Shown here: piece by piece, positions 10,760 through 20,715 of the stretch
How the letters are laid out: each line of letters opens with the position of its first letter
Numbering within the stretch: position 1 is the stretch's first letter
Assembly: GCA_049999805.1 (NCBI GenBank)
Contig: JBNGIO010006223.1
Coordinates: 263,356-327,355 of the forward strand
Direction of reading: 5' to 3'
Source of the DNA: Folioceros fuciformis
Taxonomy: Eukaryota > Anthocerotophyta > Anthocerotopsida > Anthocerotales
Length of the DNA stretch: 64,000 nucleotides
Position numbers and translations under genes: made by a program
Notes under the pieces: generated by a model
Database searches by the model: none
Seen by the model: only the letters and a program-made list of their open reading frames with translations
Told to the model about the DNA's origin: nothing

Positions 10760-11745
10760 TCAAAGCCGAAATTCACTCACCGAATCAATGAATTTCGCCA
10801 CCTTTGCCTGCACCTGCCTGTCTAGAGCCTTCTCAGCTAGCGCGTAAGTCACGATCTCATTCTCCCCGCTTACAGGCTTTTGTCTCTGGACATACCTGGC
10901 AAGAAAGCACTGGGTAAGCAAACATACAATTTGAACAATGAGCAGGTGAAGGACCGAATGTCAAAGTTACCTTTGCTTCACCGCTGTGTCGAGGGCATTC
11001 CTAATGTTCCCGAACACTGGATGTTCTGTACTTTCCTCTACACCTAGTTTGTTGAGGTGGTAGAACAGTACATCTGCACGTCAGATGTCAGTTAACAAGG
11101 GAAGGCAATGACAGGCATCAACGTGAAAGCTTGTTCCAAACCTTCGGCTATAGTGAACAGTGGGCAAAGGTGGAGCACCAGCTCACCTTCAGTGACATTC
11201 TCTCCTGCGAGCTGAAGGATGCCCAGGAGGACAAGGGTGAAGGCGAGCACCGCTGCGGTCTCCTTTGTCTCCACGAACTGCTTTCGAAGATCTTCAGGAA
11301 CGCTGCTTTGCAAGACATACTTTTCCTCCCCAGCGGCAGCATCCGCAGTTGCAGGCCTATCCAGGACTTTGAGCTCGAGCCCGAAAGTGTTAGCAAGCCT
11401 TCTCTTTGCCAAGTCGATCACCAGAGAAGGCAGACCCCTCTGCTTGTAGTTTTCTGTGACTAGCAGTGTAAGCTCTCTCCGCTTGATGGGGACGCCAGGG
11501 TGCTGATGGTTCTTGAAAAGCACGTAGCGCACCACCTCCGCCGTCAGCTTAGCAGTCTCCTGCACCACTTGGTTAAGCCACCAGGTTAAGCCTACTTCCT
11601 CCCACGCACCCGAACCTAGCTGCCAAGCAAGCAAGCAAGCAAGCAAACCAACCTCGTCCGTAATCCCTGCTTGCGAGGCAGGCTCCCCATCGTCTGCCTG
11701 CCGTTGTGACGCAGGCGCGGCGGGGTCCCTCCGGCCCCTGGGCAT
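10760..11745 (-). CDS. NSE3: NSE3/MAGE homology-domain subunit of the SMC5/6 complex, 4 exons
   Basis: NSE3 pairs with the RING protein NSE1 and bridges the SMC5/6 ATPase during DNA repair. Exons read on the minus strand: 11745–11653, 11559–11142, 11073–10971, 10895–10760 (249 aa); all introns are GT–AG with matching phases. The MAGE domain is recognised from AEVVRYVLFKNHQ, PIKRRELTLLVTENYKQR, AKRRLANTFGLEL, ILQLAGENVTEGEL and HPVFGNIRNALDTAVKQRYV, then YALAEKALD at the C-terminus. The first intron is inferred: without it the frame also stays open but inserts about 31 unrelated residues that include a (GCAA)n-encoded run. The last exon reads through a GTGAGT that would be a perfect donor, so a further 3' exon is possible. 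The start at MPRGRRDPAA is the first ATG fitting the exon, although the frame is open upstream to 12012. Confidence 0.85.
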
Positions 11746-12295
11746 CGCCCCCGCCTGTTCTACCAGCCTAGAAGCGTGACGCCGGGAAGCAGGTGGGTTG
11801 AAAATGTTTTCAGCCTCAACCTGCCGAGCAAGCAACCGAAAGAAACGCCGACGAAGGCAAGCTCGAACTTCGCTGGAACTGGATTTGACTACCAGCGCTA
11901 CCAGTTTTCCTTCTCGTAGCGGGGAGCAGGAAAGGAATGTCGAACTGGGAAGACTGTGCTTACGTACCGAGACAAATACAGGATGTACAATGTACAAAGA
12001 AAGGGAGGACAAATTGAGTTTCCTTTCTCAAGGAAGTACATGCAGCAGTACATACTGTACATAGGCTACAACCTACAGCATTTTGGTCATTTACCAGCTT
12101 TCTTTAATAAAACAATTCATTGGCTTTATCTCCTCACCACCTCAATGCCAATGGAAGGACATATAATACATCCACCCATATGAACTTCACATTCCTACAT
12201 ACACATATGTAGTAGATAAGTAAATAAACAATTATCGAAAGAGTAGTTAACAAGATTGAATTAGGCATCCATTTTACGCCTGAACAATATCGGCA
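11746..12295. other. intergenic, no gene seen
   Basis: This is the upstream side of NSE3 and the downstream side of the next PPR gene, both on the minus strand. It becomes AT-rich from about 12.0 kb, consistent with promoter and 3' flank. No recognisable domain appears in its short frames. Confidence 0.4.
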
Positions 12296-15283
12296 CTATA
12301 CAAATACTTTGTCTCCGACAGAAAAAGTATGCACCACTCCATGAACGTCTGTCCACCAACTTTGGCCTGGCTCCTTCCAGGCCCCGACTCCTGTTCTCCT
12401 CGCCTGTATTTCCCGTGCCTTCTCCCACATCTGGGCACTGGTATAAACGTTCGACATCAAGACATAAGCCGCTGCATCTTTCTCGTCTAGCTTCACAGCT
12501 TCGGCAAAGGCATGGCACCCAACCTCTACATTGCTCCATTTTTGACATGCACCCAGAAGAGTGTGCCAAACAGCAGCATCAGGGATTGCAGGTATTACCC
12601 TCACCAAAGCTAGTGCCTCCTCCAATTGCCCCGCACGACCCATCAGGTCCACCATGCATGTGTAGTGCTCTGCTCTGGGAATAATGCCATATTGCCTTGT
12701 CATGGCTTCGAAGTGTTCTTGCGCTTTACCCACTAGACCTGCATGACTGCATACCGTCAGTATACTAAGTACGGTGATGTCGTCTGGTTGTTTGCCTTCC
12801 TGTGCCATTCTGTGAAAGGACTCAAATACCATTTGGCTGTCTCCTTGATAGGTGTAGCCTGCAATAAGGGCATTCCAGGCGACAACGTCCCGCCTGGGCA
12901 ATGCCTCAAACACCTGTTGTGCATCAACCATGCTCCCAGATTTTGAATACATGTTGATCAAACTGACAGCAACTAGCACGTCAGCTTGAAGACCTCGTTC
13001 TTCGGTTTGCGCATGAAGCTGCCTTCCCAGTTGCAATGCTGCAACATTTGCGCAAGCCTGAAGTAGGCACGCGAACGTCAGAGAGTCGGCTGCCACCATG
13101 CCTTCTTCTTGCATAGCAGTGTACAGGGAAAGGGCTTCCTGCCCCATGCCCTGCTGGCAATTCCCTGCTATCATGGCATTCCAAGTCGCTACGTTCTTCT
13201 CGTCCAGTCTGTCGAACAATCCGCGAGCTTCTTCCAAGCTGCCAGATTTTGCATAACCTGCTATCATGGCATTGCACATCACCACATTCTTCGTGCACAG
13301 TCCGTCGAACACTCTTTGAGCATCATCCAAACTCCCACACTTAGCATACATGTTTACCAGGCTACAGCCCAGAAACAAATCCACTTGAAGTCCTTGTTCT
13401 CGTATCTGTGCATGAAGCTGCTTTCCCTTCCCCAAAGCCTGCGTACCAACTCTTGCACATGCCTGCAAGAGGCAAACAAATGTCACCGAATTCGGTACAG
13501 CAATGCCGTCTGCTTGCATAGCACTGAAACGATCAAGGGCTTCCTGACCCATACCCTGCTGGGCATATCCTGCTATCAAAGCAGTCCACGTCACCACAGT
13601 CTTTTCATCAAGCCCATCAAACACGCTCTGAGCATCTTCCAAGTGACCACACTTTGCATACATGTTTACGAGGCTGCAACCTACAACACTGTCGGTCTGC
13701 AAGCCCTGTTCCGCAATCTGCGCATGAAGATGCCTCCCATACTCCAAAGCAGGGATGCCCACGCTGGCACATGCCTGTAAGAGGCACACAAATGTCACAG
13801 AATCAGGGGTAGCGATACCTTCTTCTTGCATAGCAATGTAGAGATGAAGGGCTTCCTCGCCCAAATTCTGCTGTGAGTATCCTGCCATCATAGCATTCCA
13901 TGTCACTACATTTTTTTGACTAAGTCCGTCAAACACTCTCTGGGCATCTTCCAAGCTGCCACACTTCGCATACATGTTTACGAGACTGGAACCTACAACC
14001 ACATCACCCTCAAGCTCTTGCTCTTGAATCTGTGCATGAATCCGCCTGCCCTTCTCCAACGCTGGGGCACCCACACTGGCACAAGCCTGCAGGACGCCGA
14101 CAAACGTTACAGAAGTAGGTGCCGAGATGGCTTCCTCTCGCATATCGCTGTAGAGAATAAGTGCCGTCTGGCCCATGCCCCTCTGAGAATATCCTGTTAT
14201 CATGGCATTCCATGTCACCACATCCTTCTGATCAAGTTCATCGAACACTGTTTGAGCATTTTCCAAGCTGCCACACTTGGCATACATGTCTACCAGGCAA
14301 TTGCAAACAAACAAATTGGGCTCAACCCCACTGGCCAAGACATCAGCATGCACCTGCTGCCCGGTTTCCAAGTCTGCTGCCCTTGCACAAGCCTGAAGTG
14401 CTGCTACGAACACATGACCATCTGGCTTCACGCTTGACCTGCGCATCTCGTGGTACAGTTGTAGGGCCTGCTTATCTCGTCCGTGTTTAACATGAGCGGT
14501 AATGATGGCAGACCACGTAAAGGCATCTGGTTTGGACACCGCCGTGAATACGTCCATTGCTTCTTGCAACCTGCCATGAGAAGCATACATCCGCATGATG
14601 TGATTGCACAAGAACGTATCCGACTCACATCCTGCCCTCACAACGAGAGCATGAACGCGGCGGCCCAACGTAAGAACCATACCTCTCTTCAGTGCCGAGT
14701 AAAAGAAGGACTGAGAAATGGGACAATCCGCCTGCACCAGAACTCCTAGAGCTTCAACAACCTCCGGGAGCTTCCACTTTTGACGAAAATCGCTCACACT
14801 TTCAGGAGTTGCGCCGCTTTTGCATCCTGCAGACCCGACAGGGTCGCGATAATTTAGCAGACTCGAGTTGGCTGTGCCATCACGCCGACCGATTCCGAAT
14901 TCCAGAGCAGCATCTCGGCTGCAAATGTTGTCTGGCCACAGAACCTCCTGGGGCTCCCCAATCCAGAAGTCAGGCAAATGGGAGCCTTTCTTATGTTCGT
15001 TTGCTACCAGGTCTAGGGAAGCTGTCTCCATAAGAAGTCCTGTTGCCCACCGCCTGGACGATGTGCAATGCGAGAGGGAACTATAATCCAAATAAGCTCT
15101 TGAGTCAAGGCTGAATCCAAATCCCTGCTCCAGTGCCCCAGTTGGGGTGACGAGGGAGGTAACACGATCCATACGCGGAGCTAGACCGCAGCCTCCGCGA
15201 TCTCGAGACAGGGACAGAGTTTCAGCAAATCCGACTACCACAGAGCTGCTCCTGCTGCAAATTGCAAGTGTGTGGATATCCAA
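12296..15283 (-). CDS. PLS-class PPR protein ending in a WW-type PG box, without a deaminase domain
   Basis: The 995-residue intronless frame has a roughly 170-residue N-terminal extension rich in Ser, followed by about 20 PLS repeats. Recurring phrases are SLVNMYAKCGSLEDAQRVFD, VVTWNAMIAGYSQQGMGQEA and VTFVCLLQACASVG. They are unusually alike, which suggests recent expansion of repeats within the gene. E1/E2 follow, then the last 29 residues carry KEPGQSWWTDVHG, the PG box of the DYW:WW class, and the protein stops before any HxE or CxxCH. A protein of this kind would bind an organelle transcript and need a separate DYW protein to supply catalysis. It may also be truncated by mutation. The first ATG is far upstream of the repeats and no clear targeting peptide is visible; MDRVTSL at residue 38 is an alternative start. 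Confidence 0.88.
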   Translation of the reverse strand: MDIHTLAICSRSSSVVVGFAETLSLSRDRGGCGLAPRMDRVTSLVTPTGALEQGFGFSLDSRAYLDYSSLSHCTSSRRWATGLLMETASLDLVANEHKKGSHLPDFWIGEPQEVLWPDNICSRDAALEFGIGRRDGTANSSLLNYRDPVGSAGCKSGATPESVSDFRQKWKLPEVVEALGVLVQADCPISQSFFYSALKRGMVLTLGRRVHALVVRAGCESDTFLCNHIMRMYASHGRLQEAMDVFTAVSKPDAFTWSAIITAHVKHGRDKQALQLYHEMRRSSVKPDGHVFVAALQACARAADLETGQQVHADVLASGVEPNLFVCNCLVDMYAKCGSLENAQTVFDELDQKDVVTWNAMITGYSQRGMGQTALILYSDMREEAISAPTSVTFVGVLQACASVGAPALEKGRRIHAQIQEQELEGDVVVGSSLVNMYAKCGSLEDAQRVFDGLSQKNVVTWNAMMAGYSQQNLGEEALHLYIAMQEEGIATPDSVTFVCLLQACASVGIPALEYGRHLHAQIAEQGLQTDSVVGCSLVNMYAKCGHLEDAQSVFDGLDEKTVVTWTALIAGYAQQGMGQEALDRFSAMQADGIAVPNSVTFVCLLQACARVGTQALGKGKQLHAQIREQGLQVDLFLGCSLVNMYAKCGSLDDAQRVFDGLCTKNVVMCNAMIAGYAKSGSLEEARGLFDRLDEKNVATWNAMIAGNCQQGMGQEALSLYTAMQEEGMVAADSLTFACLLQACANVAALQLGRQLHAQTEERGLQADVLVAVSLINMYSKSGSMVDAQQVFEALPRRDVVAWNALIAGYTYQGDSQMVFESFHRMAQEGKQPDDITVLSILTVCSHAGLVGKAQEHFEAMTRQYGIIPRAEHYTCMVDLMGRAGQLEEALALVRVIPAIPDAAVWHTLLGACQKWSNVEVGCHAFAEAVKLDEKDAAAYVLMSNVYTSAQMWEKAREIQARRTGVGAWKEPGQSWWTDVHGVVHTFSVGDKVFV

Positions 15284-15339
15284 GAGTCATGGATTTGGTG
15301 AACTTTCATTGACCCTGCTCCAACCTCAATACTCTCACC

Positions 15340-15740
15340 ATATGTGAGAGAAGTAGTGCGTGAGTGATCGCCAGCTTCTCGCTCTGCACACACAAAAAGG
15401 CATTCCTTCTCCACAACCCCCCAAAGCCAAGTGCTTGTTCTGACTGGGGAGAAGCTGCATCAGCCAGGATGCTTTTATCGCCAAGCAAAAACTATGCACG
15501 AATCCATCCAAGTCTACCCACCAGCTCTGGCCAAGCTGCTTTCTGGACTGGATTCCTGTCCTCCTCGCCTGCATACCCTTGCCTGCTCCCACATCTCGGC
15601 AGCGGTGTGTACGCTGGACGCACCACACATGCTGCCACATCTCCGCTGTCCAGCTTCACCGTCGCATCGAAAGCATGACTTCCAAGTTCCAACCTTGGCA
15701 TTATTCCACTTTCGACAAGGTCCCAATGGAATTTGGCCAA
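15340..15740 (-). pseudogene. PPR pseudogene fragment (E domain and WW-type end)
   Basis: Two overlapping minus-strand frames together resemble the C-terminus of the neighbouring WW-type PPR gene: LELGSHAFDATVKLDSGDVAA in one, then after a frameshift ARRTGIQSRKQLGQSWWVDL and DGFVHSF in the other. The corresponding segments of the neighbour are VEVGCHAFAEAVKLDEKDAA and ARRTGVGAWKEPGQSWWTDV. It is a decayed relic of a tandem duplicate lying directly upstream of the intact copy. Confidence 0.75.
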
Positions 15741-17339
15741 CTGAAGCTATCGGCACAACAGGCATTGTCCTTACTGGAAGATGTGCGTGAACACGTATAA
15801 GCTAGGTTCTTGCTTTCGAATTCAGTGCTGATGTTGCCGCTGGTGTTGAAGTATCCGCGTGTCTTGGTATTGTAGGCGCTGCCCTGCGCTGCTTATGCCC
15901 AGGCGTCGGATCGTTGGATGACTGCCTTCAGCATACTAACGTACGAGGTGTAACACAGGCCCTACTCACATTGCGTGAGGCCTCCGTCCGTCCGCAGCCC
16001 GCGTATAGCGGGCACCGGACGGAGCTGTAGCGCACCGTGCGTCGGGCCCGCTAAAAATGGGAGATTCGTTATATGTAGGAATGGTATTTAGGGTTTCAGT
16101 CAGGAAGGACCCGTTATTCCGTCCGGGTATATAGCTCCAAGGCTTTCCCATCGATACCCGATGGCCATTAAGGCAAATACGGTCAACAGACCCGTGCGGA
16201 TGCGCAACCCGATGTACCGTGGCTTCATATCGACATACACGACATAGCAGCAACATCAGTTTGTAGGTCCCGTCGCATACTCGGGTTTTTGCACCCGTTC
16301 TCTCTACCTGCATTTCCATACCCGGCTTTCCATACCCGGGATGGAAGGATTTTAAACCCGTCGGTTTGAAGTCCAGGTTTCAAATCAGCTTTTCAAAGCT
16401 GTGCACTTCTCATCGCGGGTGAACCAATCTAAAAAGAAAGCGGTGCAGATGCGACAAGACGCTGAATCTGCTGCCGAGTGCAGATGTAGTTGGCTAGCTT
16501 CCTGGCGGTTTTCGTGTCCAAGGGGAGAGTGGGTGTGCTGGTTGAGACTGAGTTTCGGGTTGCGAGGATGCGTAAACTCAGGATCTATTTGGTGGCATTA
16601 GGGCTGTGCTGGGATTTCTATCAAGATGGCAGAACTCGCAATGGTTGCGGCCCAGGTCCTGCTCAAAGTGGTTTTGCTGGCGCACGACTTGTGGGCTCCT
16701 AAAAGCCAGAGCTGTCAAATGGCTGCGGAGCTAAGCCTGCTGGAGAAGAACTTGGAACACAACATGATGGCGTTGGGCGGCAACCAGTTTTGTCGCAGGA
16801 ACATAGCAGCTTGGGCTCTTGGCATGTATCTTGCATGCAGCTGCGTAATTGTTTGCTGCCTCTGATACTGGTGTATGCGGTGCAAGTCACTGATGAGAGT
16901 GAACTTGTGTCTGCCATTTTGTAAGGGCCTTGGAACAGGAACTTCGGCACACAATCAAGGATAGGCACAAAATTCTAGGCATGGGGTTTCTGGCGGCGCA
17001 CTGGGACGCCAACCAGATACTTTTTGAACTACACTCGCTCCGACAGCGTGTGATGATTTTCTTTCAAACCACGTTGTTCATTACTTTCCTCAAAGTATGC
17101 AGCCGTTTTGATGACAGTGACGCTCCTTCGTAGCACCCTGTTTTTATTTCTCTACTATGTGCATCTCTACTGTGTGCATGAGGCATAAGGCGGCAGTAGA
17201 GAGCATGGCATAGCGGGACAAGTTCCAATTGGCTCTGAACCTACACTGGGACCTCTTCGTCAACATCCCATAAAGCTCTTCGGCAGCAGCTTAAGGGTTT
17301 TTGACAGTTGCCGAATTCTCACCTTTTAAAATCAAAAGA
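15741..17339. other. intergenic; possible exon remnant of a helical protein at 16626–17130
   Basis: Plus-strand frames at 16626–16865 and 16930–17133 look protein-like. The first encodes MAELAMVAAQVLLKVVLLAH and a run with the spacing K-x-x-x-C-x-x-x-A-x-x-L-x-x-L-x-x-x-L, which resembles the N-terminal helical bundle of MCA/RPW8/NRG1-type plant proteins. The second begins LEQELRHTIKDRHKIL. This resemblance is weak and I would not name a gene. A GC-rich patch at 15.97–16.20 kb contains one arm of a 22-base inverted match to 20456–20477. Confidence 0.3.
16153..16174 (+). repeat. left arm of a 22-bp inverted match flanking the MULE relic
   Basis: These 22 bases (GATACCCGATGG to TTAAGGC) are the exact reverse complement of 20456–20477, 4.3 kb away on the other side of the MULE-like pseudogene. 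They could be part of degraded terminal inverted repeats or of a dispersed family. Confidence 0.55.
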
Positions 17340-17442
17340 GGATTCTGACCTCTAAGACAAACAGCATAGAATCCTCTAAGACAAATAGCACAGAATCCTC
17401 TAAGACAAACAGCACAGAATCCTCTAAGACAAACAGCATAAT
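17340..17442. repeat. 24-bp tandem repeat, 4 copies
   Basis: The unit AATCCTCTAAGACAAACAGC plus CATAG/CACAG occurs four times head to tail with one or two substitutions. The first copy is the most diverged. It lies about 185 bases from the MULE-like pseudogene, on its downstream side. Confidence 0.85.
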
Positions 17443-17625
17443 TGACCCGATCAAAACTGAGTGCTATCCGTTATTTTCTCTCAGCACCGTACAAAAGTGG
17501 ATTGGTCAGCTTCTAAAACCAAAAGTCTATTTCAGCTCATCAATCCACTCTTTATCAACTACCTATGTTCCACCTCACCGTCTTTTTCTTCTTATACACA
17601 ACTTCCTCCAAACCAACATATCGTT

Positions 17626-19623
17626 TCAGTCTATTCGTGCCCTCATTCTCAGCAAAAGTTTCCAACACTTGTTTTTGTTGAGGTTGTTCGTTTGCGTGTG
17701 CACTAATTGTCTCACCTTCTGTTGAATTTGCTCCATAATGGATGCTATCCCAAAAGCTAAATCTGAATGCTCAAATGCGGTATCACATACTTTAGCACAT
17801 GTCGTTTTAATAAAATCCAACCGTTTTTCTTTTGCCATCTCCAATTCTGTCTTACATATTGGTGCCACCAAGGGGTTGCTAGGCAATACAATGTGTGGAG
17901 CTTCTTGATCCTGCATCCAAAAAGCCATAGCCAAGTTATTGGTATCACTACTTTCAGCAACATACGCTCCTTTTGTTCTTCCATTTTGCCTAGCTGCTGC
18001 TGCACCATCCTTGTATATGCCAAGGAGTTGTTGAACTTTCACCACATGCTTGCGGATGAAACCTTTGTTCCCCATTGGACATGAGTATGTAGCCCAAGGA
18101 GAGTAAACATGTTCAATCACATACCACAAGTTAGGGTCGATGAAGACAAACAATGTGCAGCAACATTTTCAAAATGCGGTAAAATAATTAAGCTCATAGA
18201 AATAATTTTTTGCACCCTTCATAGTGGTCTCCTCCAAAGCCTCCAGTTTCTTGTTATGCTTGTATCTCCCTTCTTTCGTGAAGTGCTGGTACCAATAATG
18301 TGGGGCAATCACATTCACTAATTGGTGTAGTAACCAATCTAGTCTACGACCAAGCAAACTTGACTTGCTAAATGCTGCATGTTTATTTATAAATCTATGG
18401 AATCCTTCCACAACTGAAGTTGTATGTTGCCCTGCATGAGGCAACATTCTAGCATTACACAACCACATATCTATAGTCTCTCCCCATTGAACCTTCATAT
18501 ATCTCACAAACTCTCCTTCACTTGTTCCTCATTTGTCATAAAAATTGTGTAGCATACTTCTTCCTATGGAAACACACTGTAAAGATGTGCTTGCCCTTGT
18601 GACATACATAATATCCCCTAGCTTTGCCCATATTGAAATTCGATTACTTTGTGAGTGCACTTTCTTCAATAAATTTCGTCTCCACGCTTTCCGCACATGC
18701 CACAAGCATAATAATATAGGCATATTATGATTCCACAGTGAGCGCATAGTAGAAATCTCTGCCTGACAATCATCAACAAGGACTGAACTAGGTGCCCAAT
18801 CCTTGTTGATCTTTTCAACCTTCTTCTATAAAGCTGAAAGCCACTTGACAAGTGACTCAGAAGTAGCATCTTTTGTAATAGCCCATGCTACTGGAACACC
18901 ATTCAAGTAATGGTCAAAACCCATCACAGTGAATAAGTGGTAGTGATACCTGTTCAACCCAAAAGTTGCATCCATAGCTAGCACATTACCATTCCCATAA
19001 AGCAACATGTAATTTAACATAAAAGGAGTTTGAATACCCAAAGCGAAAGGTTGATTCTCGCTTGATTGATGGAAGATTATAGACACATTTTGCTCCAACC
19101 ACAGGGACACCGATGTGGCATCATCTGGGGCTAGCTTCCATTCACCAACTTCAACTTGTGTAAGTATATTGAGAACATCATATCTTTGCATATAATCATC
19201 TCTTACTAGCTCATATACCTCTGTCTGATTGTTGATTTGAGCATACAATGCATCTTGATGTCGACGCATTATTTCATGAACAGGAACTTTGCAATATAGG
19301 CAATGCCTAATCCAATCCTTCTTTTCCTATGAAAGCCATGTTGCTCTGACATCACGGGATAAGCCTTCATACCCAAGCTCATGACATATAGCATTTGAAA
19401 GGTCAATATGCATATGTTCAAAAAGACCAATCTCAGCAACCGTAGGCCACACGAGAAGTTTCTTCACCCTAAAATTTGCTTGGCAACCATGCTTGATACT
19501 CTCTCCACGGAGGACCTTACACTTAGCTGTATTAGCACCACGTGACACTCCCACCTCCTTTTGACGAAAGTCTTCCGGGCCGTAAGAACACCAATACCTG
19601 CAAGCCACTCTCACAATGTTCAT
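17626..19623 (-). pseudogene. MULE transposase / FAR1-like pseudogene
   Basis: Read on the minus strand, several frames follow each other in the order of a Mutator-like transposase. A FAR1-type N-terminal zinc-binding region comes first (YGPEDFRQKEVGVSRG, then GCQANFRVKKLLVWPT). A DDE core with MDATFGLNRYHYHLFTVMGF and VPVAWAITKDATSESLVKWL follows, then a helical segment (ILLCLWHVRKAWRRNLLKK) and a region (GQHTTSVVEGFHRFINKH) of the kind seen in FAR1/FHY3 relatives. Last comes a SWIM-like YSCPMGNKGFIRKH, in which the usual third Cys (CKH) has become Arg. Frameshifts and stops separate the pieces, so it is dead. A host FAR1-family gene that has decayed is the alternative. The tail (AQINNQTEVY side) is the N-terminal half. 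Confidence 0.72.
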
Positions 19624-20254
19624 GCCTCCCTAAGTTATAAAACAATTTGCATACTTCAAACCTTCTTACCTAACATATAATGCAGCTGTATGCATTGTCA
19701 GTACTGGAGGGCAAGGTAAACTTCTCGGCCCTTTAGAATCCTTCTTGTAGAAGTTCGTAGGATGGGAACTTATAGCACTCATTCCCCCAATCAAGTCTCC
19801 CACTCTAGAAAAGAGTATGTGAGCCACCTTCACATGTTTTTTCTGCCCTGGTGCCCTAGAATGGTCATATTGAGAAGAACCCAGTTTAGGTCAGTATGGT
19901 TAAATAATCCTAATTTAGGAAGCTGCACTACAAAAGGTGTGTTAGTTGGTAACTCTTCTAAATTAATACAAGAACTCAAATCCATATTATTATCCATAAA
20001 TCACATTGCCCTATCCCAAAGAGAAAAAAAACCCTAACTGTAACCCTAATCTCAACCTTTAACCAAAATCCCTATCCCTAATCACAAGAGCGCTTGAAAG
20101 CAAAGATTGAACATGCCGCTCTAAACTCGCATCTAACGCTATGCAAATGACAAGGAGTTCACATACCATAAGCTTGTGAGCTAGGGTGGTGCACTTGGAG
20201 CGTTAAACAAGTATTATTAGTAACGTGTAAGCGGGTAAGTACGAGCAGCTTTCT

Positions 20255-20354
20255 CATGTCCCATGTTGGTGGTATGTAGCGCACTGGGCCTCAAAGCTTT
20301 TGGCCATGTCCCGTGTTAGTGGTATGTAGCGCACTAGCCTCAAAACTTTTGGCC
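20255..20354. repeat. 50-bp direct duplication
   Basis: Two adjacent copies share CATGTCCC, GTGGTATGTAGCGCACT, CCTCAAA and CTTTTGGC, with a handful of substitutions. No element can be assigned. Confidence 0.7.
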
Positions 20355-20455
20355 ACCTGTTCGGATTATGCATGACTCACCATAGCATGGTGATGGGCAA
20401 GGACATAAAGAGGTACATGTCGTGGCTGTGGAGCGCCGTGCGGACACACGTGCCC

Positions 20456-20477
20456 GCCTTAATGGCCATCGGGTATC
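20456..20477 (-). repeat. right arm of the 22-bp inverted match flanking the MULE relic
   Basis: Exact reverse complement of 16153–16174. Sequence outside the 22 bases is only loosely similar between the two sites (both continue into GC-rich sequence with a CACGTG- or CCCGTG-like word), so a long terminal repeat is not demonstrated. Confidence 0.55.
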
Positions 20478-20715
20478 CATTTGCAAGCAGCTCCAAGTAG
20501 CCCGGGTTTGCTCTTCTCTTCCTTCTCGTTTTTCATGCAGACCTCGCTAGGAGTGTCTAGCACTGGGACTTCCCTTCTTCTCGTCTCCAATTGAGAGTCT
20601 TGTGTCTGAGTTCTTCTTTTTTTTCTATATATGATTATATTGATTATCTTATTTTTAGTTATCGATCTAGTGTTATTTTTAGTTATGGATCCTATGTTGT
20701 GCTTCATGCTTCAAG

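Larger units (their letters stand above)
19624..20715. other. AT-rich spacer between two transposon relics
   Basis: No gene is visible. The stretch includes an ACCCTAACTGTAACCCTAAT run (20031–20050) that only superficially resembles telomeric repeat. It also holds a direct duplication of about 50 bases at 20255–20354 (TGTCCCATGTTGGTGGTATG type). Confidence 0.45.

Noticed and set aside
11092-12012. NSE3 as a single uninterrupted 306-codon gene
   Set aside because: The family continues past 11092 in three further segments joined by good splice sites, and the frame at 11560–11652 contains a repeat-derived insert removed by an in-phase intron.
17340-17442. Short regular repeats that could suggest a CRISPR array
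   Set aside because: Repeats are head-to-tail with no unique spacers, and the locus is in a eukaryotic nuclear genome.
20031-20050. Interstitial telomere-like CCCTAA words
   Set aside because: Only a few imperfect words (CCCTAACTGTAACCCTAAT) are present, not a (CCCTAAA)n tract.
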